Below, one piece after another: positions 17,264 to 26,465 of a DNA stretch of 64,000 bases. The notes beneath the pieces were generated by a model that saw only the letters and a program-made list of their open reading frames with translations, was not told the DNA's origin and made no database searches. The stretch lies in assembly GCF_039522935.1 (NCBI RefSeq), contig NZ_BAAAEI010000031.1, positions 248,001 to 312,000 on the forward strand, in the 5' to 3' direction. Numbering within the stretch: the first letter of the stretch is position 1; each line of letters starts with the position of its first letter. This DNA is from Bowmanella denitrificans (GTDB lineage Bacteria; Pseudomonadota; Gammaproteobacteria; Enterobacterales; Alteromonadaceae). Made by a program: the position numbers and the translations under genes.

Positions 17264-19156
17264 TCAGACCCTGGCCAGTCCGCGTTGCCGCATCAGGCCT
17301 TCAATTTCAGCCAGGCTGGCAGGATCGTCAATAGTGGAAGGTACAGTGTAATCCTTACCATCGGCAATTTGTCGTAACAATTTGCGCAGTATTTTACCCG
17401 AACGGGTTTTGGGTAGACGCTGAACAATGATGGCCCGCTGGAAACAGGCAATAGGGCCGATTTCACTGCGTACCATAACCACTAGTTCGTCCTGTAATTG
17501 TTGCTCATCTATTTGCACACCGTCTTTAAGTAGCACCAAGCCGACCGGCACCTGGCCTTTAAGATCGTCCTGCATACCGATAACACTGCATTCCGCTACA
17601 GCAGGGTGGGCGGCCAGAATTTCTTCCATTTCACCGGTGGACAGCCGATGCCCGGCCACGTTAATCACATCATCGGTGCGGCCCATAATAAAGACATAAC
17701 CGTCATTGTCCTTGTAGCCCCCGTCGCCTGAACAGTAGTAACCCGGATAATCACGCAGATAGCCGGCACAGAAACGTTCATGGTTGCCCCAAATGCTGGG
17801 CAGACAACCGGGAGGCAAAGGTAACTTAATGGCGATAGCACCTTGCTGACCGGGCGGCAGTGCTTGCCCGTTCCCATCCAGAATCTGCACATCAAAGCCG
17901 GGTACCGGCAGCGTAGCGGAGCCGGGTTTGGGCGGCATGTTTTCAATACCAACCGGGTTCGCACAAATAGCCCAGCCGGTTTCGGTTTGCCACCAATGAT
18001 CAACCACAGGTTTACCCGTATGTTTAACAACCCAGTCATAGGTCGGGGGATCCAGCCGTTCACCGGCCATAAAAATTGTTTGTAAGCGACCAAGATTGTA
18101 ACGCGCCAGCGTGCGCGCTTCGGGATCTTCTTTTTTGATGGCACGAAATGCGGTGGGCGCCGCAAACAGTGCTTTAACCCCATATTCCTGTACTACCCGC
18201 CAGAATGCCCCGGCATCCGGCGTTTTAACCGGTTTGCCTTCGTACAGCACTGTAGTGCAACCAGCCAGTAATGGGCCGTACACAATATAGGAGTGGCCCA
18301 CTACCCAACCTACATCCGAGGCAGCCCAGAACACCTCCCCCGGGCGCATATTGTAGATAGCCTGCATAGAGTACTTCAGCGCCACGGCGTGGCCGCCATT
18401 GTCTCTGATAACCCCTTTCGGTTTGCCGGTGGTGCCTGAGGTGTACAGAATATATAAAGGGTCGCTGCCCTGTACCGGCACACAGTCAGCGGCTTTGGCA
18501 TCTGACATTGCCTCATGCCAGTCCAGATCGCGGCCAGGTATAAGCTGCGCCGGTGCTTGTTCACGGGCCAGTACAATACAGTGCTGCGGCTTATGGGTAG
18601 CCCTTTCTATGGCGGCATCCAGCATAGGTTTGTATTCGATGATTTTGTTGACTTCGATTCCACAGGATGCCGACACCACAATCTTGGGTTGTGCATCGTC
18701 GATACGTAATGCCAACTCATGGGGAGCGAAGCCACCAAACACCACTGAATGAATGGCGCCCAACCGGGCAACCGCCAGCATAGCGACAAGTGCCTCTGGC
18801 ACCATGGGCATATAGATCACCACCCGATCGCCTTTTTCCACCCCCCTGGCTTTCAGCACCCCGGCAAACAAGGCAACCTGTTCGAGTAAATCCGCATAGC
18901 TGAGCTTGAGTTTTTGCCCGCTGACCGGAGAATCGTAGATCACCGCAAGCTGTTCCCCCCGGCCCTGCTGCACATGCCAGTCCAATGCCATATACGCGGT
19001 GTTCATACTGCCGTCGGCAAACCACCTGTGCATACCGTTTTCATCCTTACTGAGTATCTGCCGGGGCGCTTGATACCAGGGCAGGTTGGCGGCTTGGTCA
19101 CGCCAGAAAGCCTGCGGATCGTCTAAGGCTCGTTGGTATTCACTTTGATAGGACAT
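17264..19156 (-). CDS. prpE: Propionate-CoA ligase
   Basis: I chose the ATG at 19156 because it gives 630 residues and the N-terminus SEYQRALDDPQAFW, matching PrpE (E. coli 628). It adenylates propionate and transfers it to CoA. Visible are the AMP-binding P-loop YTSGTTGKPKG, the WWQTETGW motif, GRTDDVINVAGHRLSTGE, and the PKTRSGKILRK segment with the acetylatable catalytic Lys. No prpBCD genes are nearby, so this is an unlinked copy; acetyl-CoA synthetase is the next closest family but is longer. Confidence 0.92.
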   Translation of the reverse strand: MSYQSEYQRALDDPQAFWRDQAANLPWYQAPRQILSKDENGMHRWFADGSMNTAYMALDWHVQQGRGEQLAVIYDSPVSGQKLKLSYADLLEQVALFAGVLKARGVEKGDRVVIYMPMVPEALVAMLAVARLGAIHSVVFGGFAPHELALRIDDAQPKIVVSASCGIEVNKIIEYKPMLDAAIERATHKPQHCIVLAREQAPAQLIPGRDLDWHEAMSDAKAADCVPVQGSDPLYILYTSGTTGKPKGVIRDNGGHAVALKYSMQAIYNMRPGEVFWAASDVGWVVGHSYIVYGPLLAGCTTVLYEGKPVKTPDAGAFWRVVQEYGVKALFAAPTAFRAIKKEDPEARTLARYNLGRLQTIFMAGERLDPPTYDWVVKHTGKPVVDHWWQTETGWAICANPVGIENMPPKPGSATLPVPGFDVQILDGNGQALPPGQQGAIAIKLPLPPGCLPSIWGNHERFCAGYLRDYPGYYCSGDGGYKDNDGYVFIMGRTDDVINVAGHRLSTGEMEEILAAHPAVAECSVIGMQDDLKGQVPVGLVLLKDGVQIDEQQLQDELVVMVRSEIGPIACFQRAIIVQRLPKTRSGKILRKLLRQIADGKDYTVPSTIDDPASLAEIEGLMRQRGLARV

Positions 19157-19280
19157 GGTCTGATTACTCTGGTTGCAGGGTTGGCCCCGTTTTAAGGCGA
19201 GGGCTGAATAATTATTATGCAACTGTAGACAAAGTGGCGGTATTTTGGCATTAGACTTAGGGATAATAGTGCAGATTGTC

Positions 19281-19311
19281 GACAAAAGGCGCATATCTTT
19301 GCGCCTTTGTC
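19281..19311 (-). terminator. Hairpin downstream of the SRPBCC gene
   Basis: GACAAAAGGCGC (19281-19292) pairs with GCGCCTTTGTC (19301-19311) with one bulged base. It begins 14 bases after the stop of the minus-strand SRPBCC gene. The T-run is inside the stem rather than after it, so efficiency is uncertain. Confidence 0.6.
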
Positions 19312-19324
19312 ATTCGATAATGGC

Positions 19325-19777
19325 TTAATCCTGATCCGGAATGTCGGCTTCTACCAGCAAGGCCAGCAGCGCCAGCGATTCCTGCCAGCCCGCATAGCAA
19401 AATTCCGTTGGAATCGCCTCGGGAAGCCCTTCCTGTAAGATGTTGAGCTCGGTACCACACAGCACTTCCCGCAACTGAACGGTAACCTGCATCTGGCCGG
19501 GCATGTTTGGGTCGTCAAACTGATCGGTATAGCGGATCAGTTCGCCGGGCTTAAGTTCCAGATAGCGGCCACCAAAGGCGTGGCTTTTGCCGGTGGCAAA
19601 GTTACAAAAAGACATTTTATAGCCACCGCCAACCTTGGCATCCATTTCATGTACCTTGCCGGTAAAGCCGTGCGGCGGTAACCACTTGACCATGGCATCG
19701 GGGTCAATAAAGGCGCGGTAAACTTTATCTGGTGCGGCGCGAAGCACGCGATGAAGACGTATGGTATTGCCTGACAT
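19325..19777 (-). CDS. SRPBCC / AHSA1-like domain protein
   Basis: 150 residues of a single START-like (Activator of Hsp90 ATPase homologue 1) domain: IRLHRVLRAAPDKVYRAFIDPDAMVKWLPPHG at the start and GWQESLALLALLVE at the C-terminal helix. Bacterial members bind hydrophobic ligands and are mostly uncharacterised. A CAGGAGAAA ribosome site precedes the ATG at 19777. It has its own hairpin terminator. Confidence 0.88.
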   Translation of the reverse strand: MSGNTIRLHRVLRAAPDKVYRAFIDPDAMVKWLPPHGFTGKVHEMDAKVGGGYKMSFCNFATGKSHAFGGRYLELKPGELIRYTDQFDDPNMPGQMQVTVQLREVLCGTELNILQEGLPEAIPTEFCYAGWQESLALLALLVEADIPDQD

Positions 19778-19856
19778 GGGTTTCTCCTGTTTCGATTAAG
19801 AATAGCGTGACAACTTTCTTGTTATAGTCGAAGCCAACCGCACAGGTTCGACAGCT

Positions 19857-19892
19857 CAGGCAATATTTTTAGCCGTTTTATGCTATTGCCTG
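19857..19892. terminator. Inverted repeat after the DUF998 gene
   Basis: CAGGCAATA (19857-19865) and TATTGCCTG (19884-19892) form a 9-bp stem with an 18-base AT-rich loop, 33 bases past the DUF998 stop. It may be a terminator, but no T-tract follows. Confidence 0.35.
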
Positions 19893-19924
19893 GTCGTTAT
19901 TGCCCTATAAACAATCGTCAGGTA

Positions 19925-20530
19925 TCAGCCCTGCCAAAGTTGCAGGGACAGTCCACCCAGCCACAACAACTGGGCGCCATAGCTTAAACGTTGGTGTAAT
20001 CCTGGCTGGGTTTTGGCTTTATAGGCCTTAGCCAGTGTGACACTGAACAGCACATTGGCAATCACGCAAAGCAGTGAAAACCATTTAAACTCCCCTGGCA
20101 GATAGCCGTTTGCCGGTAACAAAAAGCTTAACAGCGGGGCAACCAATAAGCTCAGTAACATCAGCAGGCCCGCATAGGAGTGAATATTGCAGTGCAAACT
20201 TGGCGATAGCGTGTAGGGATCGGCATCCATCGGGAACCAGCCCGCCACCCAGGTGGCCAGGCCATGCAGCACAATCATCACGCCCATCCATTGCAGTGCG
20301 GCAGCACCATCCGGTAACAGCAGGATATACAGTCCAAACAGGATAAACAGAAATCCTAGCGGATAGTTGTTGAGCCGCGGCGACAGCTTTTGTGTCGGGC
20401 TTCCGGCTGCCCCCAGTTCACTGCAGAACTGGCGGCGATGGCTGTAACCAGGGTAAAAATTGGCTGCCAGCGCAACACCAAAACACATCCAAAGGCAGGC
20501 CAGCAGACCACTAAGCGCCAATATTTCCAT
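19925..20530 (-). CDS. DUF998 family membrane protein
   Basis: 201 residues with about six hydrophobic helices. The N-terminal loop PGYSHRRQFCSELGAAGSP and the HSYAGLLMLL segment match DUF998, a family of small integral membrane proteins of unknown function. An AAGGAG ribosome site precedes the ATG. It begins 33 bases after the serine hydrolase stop and is probably cotranscribed with it. Confidence 0.8.
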   Translation of the reverse strand: MEILALSGLLACLWMCFGVALAANFYPGYSHRRQFCSELGAAGSPTQKLSPRLNNYPLGFLFILFGLYILLLPDGAAALQWMGVMIVLHGLATWVAGWFPMDADPYTLSPSLHCNIHSYAGLLMLLSLLVAPLLSFLLPANGYLPGEFKWFSLLCVIANVLFSVTLAKAYKAKTQPGLHQRLSYGAQLLWLGGLSLQLWQG

Positions 20531-20563
20531 GCTGATACTTCTCCTTGATGGTGATACTTGAAC

Positions 20564-21670
20564 TTATAACAGTAAGGGCAGCAACAGGTTTCGGCTGATT
20601 CTGTGGTGAGTGGCATTGGCATATTTGTCTGAATAGCTGTTGAGTGTCAGTACTATCAGCAGGTCGCGTTCAGGAACATACTGCACCAGCGCGGTATAGC
20701 CAAAGTCTGTGCTGCCGCCCATCTGCCAGATGGACATACCGTTGGCCCCGCTGATGGCCCAGTTACCCAGGGTCCATTTCTTATTGGCAGGCAAAAATAC
20801 CTGATGCCGCAGTGCCGCAGGTAATTGCTCACTGTCTTGCAATGCCCTGAACCAACGCTGTAAATCTTTGCTGGTGGACAGCATGCCACCGGCACCTTTC
20901 AGGGCCCAGGTCAAAGGTTTATCGTAGGTGCGCTCACCACTGTGCTGTCCGCCATAGCCCTTGGCAATAGGTTGGCTGTTCAGTCGTGGGTCGGTATAAA
21001 AGCCGGTACTGCGCAGCGCCAGGGGGCTGAGCAAACGTTGCTGCACAAATTGTTCAAATGTCTGGCCGCTGACGCGTTCCACTATGGCTGCCAGCAAGGT
21101 ATAGGCAGCGTTGGAGTAAGCAATATCACTGCCCGGCGGGCTAATTAGCGGCATAGCTAAAATACGCTGCTCGGCCTGTTCGCGGCTTATGGCCTCAAAG
21201 TCAGAATTGTTGTGAAAATTATCCAGTCCACTTTGGTGGGTCAGCAGTTGCAATATACTGATATCTTGCTTGTCTGTTGGGGCATCAGCATAGAAATGCC
21301 CGACAGAGTCTGATAGCTGCAACTGGCCCTCGGCCTGTAAAAGTAAAACGGCAGCGGCAGTGAAGGTTTTGGCAATTGAGCCAATATCACTGAGGGTCTG
21401 ATCGTTATTTAATTGCTGGCCTTGTTTATCCGCCTCACCGTAACTGCAATCCAGCACTTGCTGTTGCTGACGGCTAATCAGTACGGTGCCGCTGAAAGTA
21501 CCTTGCTGATACTCCTCTGCCAGTGCCTGATCGAGGCGTTTGGCCATGTCGTTGGGCAATGCGCAAAAAGGATGAGGTGTTCGTTGAGTAACAGAATCTG
21601 ATGGTGAGGTGCTGCAGCCACCTGCCAGCAGCAACATTAGTATGCTGGTGATGCCGACCAGGCTTTTCAT
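20564..21670 (-). CDS. Lipoprotein serine hydrolase, beta-lactamase/class C PBP fold
   Basis: 368 residues. Lipobox LAGGC with Cys19 predicts a lipoprotein. The SxxK motif is S98-I-A-K101 (DIGSIAKTFTAA) and the second motif is Y185-S-N187 (AYSNAAY), as in class C beta-lactamases, esterase EstB and D-aminopeptidases; the third motif is probably around MGGSTDFGY. It should be an acyl-serine hydrolase acting in the periplasm. Real beta-lactamase activity cannot be inferred from these motifs. DUF998 follows in the same operon. Confidence 0.85.
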   Translation of the reverse strand: MKSLVGITSILMLLLAGGCSTSPSDSVTQRTPHPFCALPNDMAKRLDQALAEEYQQGTFSGTVLISRQQQQVLDCSYGEADKQGQQLNNDQTLSDIGSIAKTFTAAAVLLLQAEGQLQLSDSVGHFYADAPTDKQDISILQLLTHQSGLDNFHNNSDFEAISREQAEQRILAMPLISPPGSDIAYSNAAYTLLAAIVERVSGQTFEQFVQQRLLSPLALRSTGFYTDPRLNSQPIAKGYGGQHSGERTYDKPLTWALKGAGGMLSTSKDLQRWFRALQDSEQLPAALRHQVFLPANKKWTLGNWAISGANGMSIWQMGGSTDFGYTALVQYVPERDLLIVLTLNSYSDKYANATHHRISRNLLLPLLL

Positions 21671-21801
21671 GCACTCTCCTTGGTATTTCGGGGCCAGCGA
21701 GTTATTGGCTGGGCCTCGGCGCTAAATCAGACAATCTGAGTCAAGATTAGACCTTATCTTGTTATCTGGCGTCAATTATACTGGTCTTGTCCTGATGTTG
21801 T

Positions 21802-22785
21802 TTAAACATAAAAATCAAACTGTTGCATTAAGCCTAACTGGTTGTTGTGGTGAATAAAGGCCCCGCTGCGTCTGAGCCTGGTCTGACTCTCGCCATTCGG
21901 GGCTATCACTGCCTGTGTGTCGGCACCTTGCAATAGCAAACCATTGACTTGCATCTGGGCAAGGGAAAATATCCTGCCAGTGCCCGGTTGCCACCAGTAA
22001 AGTTGCTGGAACTGGCTGTCGCGACTGTCCAGCCAGCCGTCATGGTTTTGGTCCATGGCGCGCATATCTGCCCAGGCATCGCCGCTTTGCAGGCCAAGCA
22101 ACTCAGGCGCGTCATCCATTTTTGCGTTTTGATTGCGATCCAGGATCAGATAACCACTGTTGCCAACAGGTGTGGGGAGGCGATCAGCATTACCATCCTG
22201 GTCCAGATCAAAACCAGTGTGGCCGCTAAATTCCACCGCCCGCCAGTCGAAATTCAGCACTAGTGGGTCCTGTAGCTGTGCTTGGGTCATCATTAAGGTT
22301 TGCTCGTGCACATTTAATTGCTGCCAGTAAAGCTCAGCATTAAGTGAAAGGGTTTCACCAGCGGCGGTATTTATTGTCATGGCCAGACCCAGTTGATAGG
22401 CCTGGTAATCATGGGTGCGTTCAACTATCTGTAACTGACGCTGCACCTTGTCTGCCTTGTCTGCCGTGTCTGGCATGGTGTCAGCCTGACTTGAGCCTTG
22501 TTTTGGCTGTATGTTGGCGCTGTACCAGTCCAACTTTTTACCACTGAGTAATTCAATCAGACGTTTTTTGATGCTCTGACGGTAGTCTGCGTCTATTTCC
22601 TGTCCGTCATTGCTGCGCTCTGCGACAGCAGGCTGCGTAATGCCAGTGCCTGTTGCTGGCAACAGACTGGGCATCTCTGCTACAGAGGCATCTGAGCTTG
22701 GAGGATTAAATAGTACCTGACGCTCCTGCCGGAAATCCCGCTGCTGCGCCAGTGTCAACTGTGCCTGATAAGATGTGACTTGCAT
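21802..22785 (-). CDS. Protein with EF-hand-like calcium repeats, otherwise unrecognised
   Basis: 327 residues without a signal peptide. Residues 195-265 carry three D-x-D/N-x-D/N-G loops: DLDQDGNAD, DRNQNAKMD and DQNHDGWLD followed by SRDSQF. This spacing resembles the dockerin/EF-hand strings seen at the ends of many Alteromonadales proteins. The N-terminal 190 residues are Gln/Ala-rich, of low complexity, and not recognised. Calcium-dependent folding is a fair inference; the cellular role is unknown. It stands alone upstream of the enol-lactonase-like gene's terminator. Confidence 0.65.
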   Translation of the reverse strand: MQVTSYQAQLTLAQQRDFRQERQVLFNPPSSDASVAEMPSLLPATGTGITQPAVAERSNDGQEIDADYRQSIKKRLIELLSGKKLDWYSANIQPKQGSSQADTMPDTADKADKVQRQLQIVERTHDYQAYQLGLAMTINTAAGETLSLNAELYWQQLNVHEQTLMMTQAQLQDPLVLNFDWRAVEFSGHTGFDLDQDGNADRLPTPVGNSGYLILDRNQNAKMDDAPELLGLQSGDAWADMRAMDQNHDGWLDSRDSQFQQLYWWQPGTGRIFSLAQMQVNGLLLQGADTQAVIAPNGESQTRLRRSGAFIHHNNQLGLMQQFDFYV

Positions 22786-22819
22786 ACTATCCCCCTTGCT
22801 ATTTTATCGACTGCAAGGT

Positions 22820-22837
22820 GGCGGTTTTTATACCGCC
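22820..22837 (-). terminator. Hairpin after the enol-lactonase-like gene
   Basis: GGCGGT (22820-22825) and ACCGCC (22832-22837) form a stem with a six-base loop, 19 bases past the minus-strand stop at 22856. No T-tract follows, so confidence is moderate. Confidence 0.45.
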
Positions 22838-22855
22838 TATGTGTCTGATTGTCGC

Positions 22856-23653
22856 CTACCCATTGTTGATAAAATCCACAAGGGCCTTAGCAAAAGCTTC
22901 AGGGTGCTCCACCGGCGTCATATGCACGGCTTCGAAGGTCATCAGTCTGGCATTAGATATTGTGCTGGCCATCAGTTCACTATGACTGGCCAGCGTCACT
23001 GGATCGTGCCGACCGGCAATAATCAGAGTGGGAAGTTCTATCAGGCTGACGGTGCGACGCATGTCCGTGTCGCGCACGGCTGCCAGGTTGGCGGCAATAC
23101 CCTGCGCAGAGAGCGTCAATAGGTCATGGTAGAACTCCTCAACTCTGGTGGCTTGGGTCTGCCTGGTGCTGCTGGAAAACCAGTTATTGATAAAGCCTGT
23201 GGCGGTCTCCTGTATGGTTTCAGCCGTCAATATTGCGCGGATTCTGCTGTCCCATTGTGGCGTAGGTCCCAGGTAGGAAGAAGTGTTTGCCAGTATCAGG
23301 CTGGCCAGTCGATGCGGAGCGTGAATACCTAACCACTGGCCAACAAAGCCACCTAAGGACAAGCCGCAAAAGTGCACGTCATTCAGTTGCAGATGGTCCA
23401 TCAGCTCCAGTGCATCCTGGCCCAGCCGGTCCAATCCATAGCCACCAGCCGGTACACTGGAAACCCCGTGACCACGGGCGTCATAGCGTAGAATGCGAAA
23501 GTGCGGACGCAGTAAAGGTATGAGCTCTTTCCACATCTGCATCGTGGTAGCGATAGAGTTGGAAAGCATCAGGACGGGTTTGTTGGTCGGGCCTTCAATT
23601 TGAAAGGCAATCTCACAGTCATCACCGGTCAAGAAAGCGCGTAATTGGTTCAT
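22856..23653 (-). CDS. Alpha/beta hydrolase, 3-oxoadipate enol-lactonase-like
   Basis: 265 residues. LMLSNSIATTMQMW near the N-terminus is the oxyanion-hole region typical of PcaD, which hydrolyses 3-oxoadipate enol-lactone in aromatic catabolism. The nucleophile elbow is CGLSLGG with S99, the acid is in AGRHDPVT, and the catalytic His is in AVHMTPVEHP. No other pca genes are in the window, so the true substrate may differ. A LysR gene is divergent, with a strong inverted repeat between them. Confidence 0.82.
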   Translation of the reverse strand: MNQLRAFLTGDDCEIAFQIEGPTNKPVLMLSNSIATTMQMWKELIPLLRPHFRILRYDARGHGVSSVPAGGYGLDRLGQDALELMDHLQLNDVHFCGLSLGGFVGQWLGIHAPHRLASLILANTSSYLGPTPQWDSRIRAILTAETIQETATGFINNWFSSSTRQTQATRVEEFYHDLLTLSAQGIAANLAAVRDTDMRRTVSLIELPTLIIAGRHDPVTLASHSELMASTISNARLMTFEAVHMTPVEHPEAFAKALVDFINNG

Positions 23654-23742
23654 GGATTGTTTCCTGCAATGTTAATGGATGACTTAGCAGAGAGACTCTT
23701 CAGCCAAGTCAGGCAGGAATTCTGATTGCATTCATTCTCTAT

Positions 23743-23767
23743 TGATATTACAAAGTTTTTAATATCA
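23743..23767. promoter_or_regulatory. LysR-type operator between the hydrolase and LysR genes
   Basis: TGATATTA-N9-TAATATCA is a perfect 8-bp-arm dyad containing the T-N11-A core, 17 bases before the LysR start and 90 bases from the hydrolase start. This is the expected place for a LysR site that controls both genes. Confidence 0.6.
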
Positions 23768-23784
23768 CTGTAGGAAAAATTGAC

Positions 23785-24696
23785 ATGTCGGCCTTTACCC
23801 TTCACGACCTTCAATGTTTCAATGCGGTCATCCTGGCCGGTGGATTTCAGGCCGCCGCCAGCCGCTTAAACCGCTCGCATCCTGCGGTTTTTGCCGCGGT
23901 AGGTAAACTGGAAAAGCAGTTAGGATTTTCGCTGCTGGACAGAAATGGCTACAAGGTTAAGCCAACTCAGGCGGGCCTCGACTTTAATCAGCGGGCACAG
24001 CTGTTGTTGCAGGAAGCAGAAAGACTAAGTCTGCATGCCAGCCAGTTGGCGATGGGGACCGAAACCGAGCTGCGCATTGTCCTGGGGGACTTTTGCCCAC
24101 GCCCTGTGTTACTGGCCTGGTTAAGTGACTTTTTTGCCGGGCATGCTGCCACCAGGCTGAGCTTGTATTTTGAAGCTGTATCAGGGCCAGAGGAACGTTT
24201 GCATGACGAGCAGGCCGATTTGATTTTTCATCAGGTGAATACCAATGACACGCGCCTGGAATGGTTATCCTTGGGAAGAATACAGTTTGTTCCGGTGGCC
24301 GCCCCTGGTTTTTTGCCCTTTGCCGTCACAGCGGATATTCGCCCACAACAGATGCAACACCTGACACAATGTGTAATAAGGGATACTGCTAACCACTCAC
24401 CGCCAAATGACCACTTTTTAGTACCCGGCGCACCCCGCTGCTCGGTCGCCGATCACCTGATGAAAAAGGAGGTCATTCTGCATGGTTTGGCATGGGGCCA
24501 TTTACCCCGCTATCTGGTTGAAGATGAAATTCGACAGGGAAAGCTGCATCTGCTCAGCGGTGATTTTTTACAGGGCAGCCATGAACAACTGGTTGTCGCC
24601 CGCAGATCTGACCGACCCGTTGGTCCGGTAGCCAGTGCATTGTGGGAGTGTCTGAAAATGCAGCGTTCTGTGCTGGTTTCGGCGTTAAGCCTGTAA
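23785..24696 (+). CDS. LysR family regulator, divergent from the hydrolase
   Basis: 303 residues with an N-terminal HTH (FNAVILAGGFQAAASRLNRS) and an effector domain beginning about residue 90 (ETELRIVLGDFCPRP). Its closest look-alike in this window is the LysR protein at 3208-4122, with the same GTETxL hinge, so the two may be paralogues. It is divergently arranged with the enol-lactonase-like gene, its probable target, around the dyad at 23743-23767. Confidence 0.88.
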   Translation: MSAFTLHDLQCFNAVILAGGFQAAASRLNRSHPAVFAAVGKLEKQLGFSLLDRNGYKVKPTQAGLDFNQRAQLLLQEAERLSLHASQLAMGTETELRIVLGDFCPRPVLLAWLSDFFAGHAATRLSLYFEAVSGPEERLHDEQADLIFHQVNTNDTRLEWLSLGRIQFVPVAAPGFLPFAVTADIRPQQMQHLTQCVIRDTANHSPPNDHFLVPGAPRCSVADHLMKKEVILHGLAWGHLPRYLVEDEIRQGKLHLLSGDFLQGSHEQLVVARRSDRPVGPVASALWECLKMQRSVLVSALSL

Positions 24697-24841
24697 CTAA
24701 GGGGGATATGGTGCCGGGCCTGTGTGTTGATCCTTTACGGCGTGGTTGTCTTATCTATTAACAATTTAACTAGAAGCCTGGCTTTCAACTGTTGGTTTGA
24801 AAAGATAGTCTCGACCCATAAGTAAACAACAAGGAGTAGCG

Positions 24842-25534
24842 ATGAGTACATTAAAACTGCTCGACCAACTGCTGAAATCCGGCAGTGGCCAAAGTGTCAA
24901 TGAGCTTAAAGGTAAGCTGGGCAATACTGGTGGTTTAGGCGGGTTGTCGCAAATGTTGTCCGGCAAAGGCGGTGCGGCATTGGGTGGTGGTGCACTGGGA
25001 TTGCTGCTGGGCAGTAAAAAAGGCCGCAAGCTGGGCGGTAAGGTACTGACCTATGGTGGTTTGGCTGCGCTGGGCGTGGTGGCTTATAAGGCCTACGGTA
25101 ACTGGCAGAAAAATCAACAAGGGGCACAAACGGAGCCACAAACCATAGACCGTTTACCCGCGCCTCAGGCAGAGCAGCACGGCCGCGCCATTCTGGCAGC
25201 GGTGATTGCTGCTGCTAAGGCGGACGGACATATTGATGACCGTGAACGCGAGCTGATAGACCAGGAGGTGGCCAAGTTTACCCGTGATCAGGCTTTTATT
25301 CAGTGGGTGGATGCTGAGATAAAGTCACCGCTGGATCCAGAACGTATCGCAGTATTGGCCACCAGCGAAGAAATGGCTGCCGAGATGTATCTGGCCAGTG
25401 TGTTGGTGGTAGACGAAGAAAGTTATATGGAACGCAGCTATCTGGACGAACTGGCCCGGCAACTGCGTTTATCGCCCGCTTTGGTGGCCGAGATAAAACA
25501 CCAGGCCCGCGAAGCTGAACAGCTGTGTCAGTGA
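24842..25534 (+). CDS. DUF533/YebE protein with TerB-like domain
   Basis: 230 residues. The N-terminal 90 residues are Gly/Leu-rich with a membrane-prone stretch (AALGGGALGLLLGSKKGRKLGG, then YGGLAALGVVAYKAY). Residues 115-225 form the helical TerB-like domain (AAVIAAAKADGHIDDRERELI is the metal-site helix). This is E. coli YebE architecture, an inner-membrane protein linked to envelope stress; function is not known. AAGGAG lies 7 bases before the ATG. Confidence 0.85.
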   Translation: MSTLKLLDQLLKSGSGQSVNELKGKLGNTGGLGGLSQMLSGKGGAALGGGALGLLLGSKKGRKLGGKVLTYGGLAALGVVAYKAYGNWQKNQQGAQTEPQTIDRLPAPQAEQHGRAILAAVIAAAKADGHIDDRERELIDQEVAKFTRDQAFIQWVDAEIKSPLDPERIAVLATSEEMAAEMYLASVLVVDEESYMERSYLDELARQLRLSPALVAEIKHQAREAEQLCQ

Positions 25535-25559
25535 CAGGAGCGAAAACGGCACAACCTGA

Positions 25560-26429
25560 TTAAATCAGCTCAACTGCCAGCAATTCTGCCAGCCTGGCGC
25601 GTTCCTCAGCCAGTTCCGGGTAGGGGCGCAGGTTGGCAATTAGCGCTCTTAGCAAGGCAACACTGGGATTCTCCAGGCTAGATTGCTGCTCAATTAAATC
25701 CAGGGTTTGGCTGACCAGTGTCTGCTCGTCACTGTCCAATTTAATGCACAAGCTACGTAGCTGTTTGAGGCTGCGCTGGATCTGACTCTGCCGGTCTCCC
25801 GGCATAGGATTAATCACATAGTTCTGTTCGGTCAGTACCGGCTCAGACTGCGATTGCTGTAAGCCGTTCAAGGTCCAGCATGCTGACCGGCTGATAAAGG
25901 CAGCACAATGGACGTGGGAAAAGGTCATATTGTCCATGGTAATCAGCAGGGAAAATTCCTGAATCTGGCCATTAATCAGGGTTAACAGATCGTAACGCCA
26001 GGGACTGGCATCGTCGCCCAGGGCACGCTGCAGGATAGCCAGTTGCACCTGACAAAATTCTGCCCGACAGGTTTGAATCAATTGCAGCAGGTCATCATCC
26101 ATGACCAGAGAGTCATCCGACATCCACATCTGTTGAAAGGCACGCTCCTCCTCCACCTGATGTAGCTGGCTCATCACATGCGCCTCCAGTAACGCCGGGC
26201 CGTGCAGGCGCTGATCGGCGAGTAACGCTTCTGCCGCTTGCTGGCTACGTTCAAACGACTGCACAAACAGGGCTTTAACAATGTCCAGCTTACTCTTGAA
26301 ATACGAATAAACCGAGCCTTTGGCGATACCAGCTAGCTCCGCTATCTGGGCTATCGTGGTGTTTTTAATGCCCTGTTCGACAAACAACTTGTCGGCAGTT
26401 TGCAGTATCAGAGTGCGTTTATCTGTCAT
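25560..26429 (-). CDS. TetR family repressor
   Basis: The ATG at 26429 follows GGAGGAAA; 289 residues, long for TetR. The HTH is at about 20-45 (TTIAQIAELAGIAKGSVYSYFKSK). The C-terminal ligand domain is extended by about 90 residues. The gene is divergent from an ABC exporter, and three dyads lie between the two starts, so the protein probably represses both until a toxic or lipid ligand binds. Confidence 0.9.
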   Translation of the reverse strand: MTDKRTLILQTADKLFVEQGIKNTTIAQIAELAGIAKGSVYSYFKSKLDIVKALFVQSFERSQQAAEALLADQRLHGPALLEAHVMSQLHQVEEERAFQQMWMSDDSLVMDDDLLQLIQTCRAEFCQVQLAILQRALGDDASPWRYDLLTLINGQIQEFSLLITMDNMTFSHVHCAAFISRSACWTLNGLQQSQSEPVLTEQNYVINPMPGDRQSQIQRSLKQLRSLCIKLDSDEQTLVSQTLDLIEQQSSLENPSVALLRALIANLRPYPELAEERARLAELLAVELI

Positions 26430-26465
26430 GGTGTTTCCTCCAGCGGGCACAATAACACAGTCATT

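Noticed and set aside
20564..21670. Calling the serine hydrolase a beta-lactamase
   Set aside because: SxxK and YxN are shared by esterases and peptidases; nothing specific to beta-lactam hydrolysis is visible.
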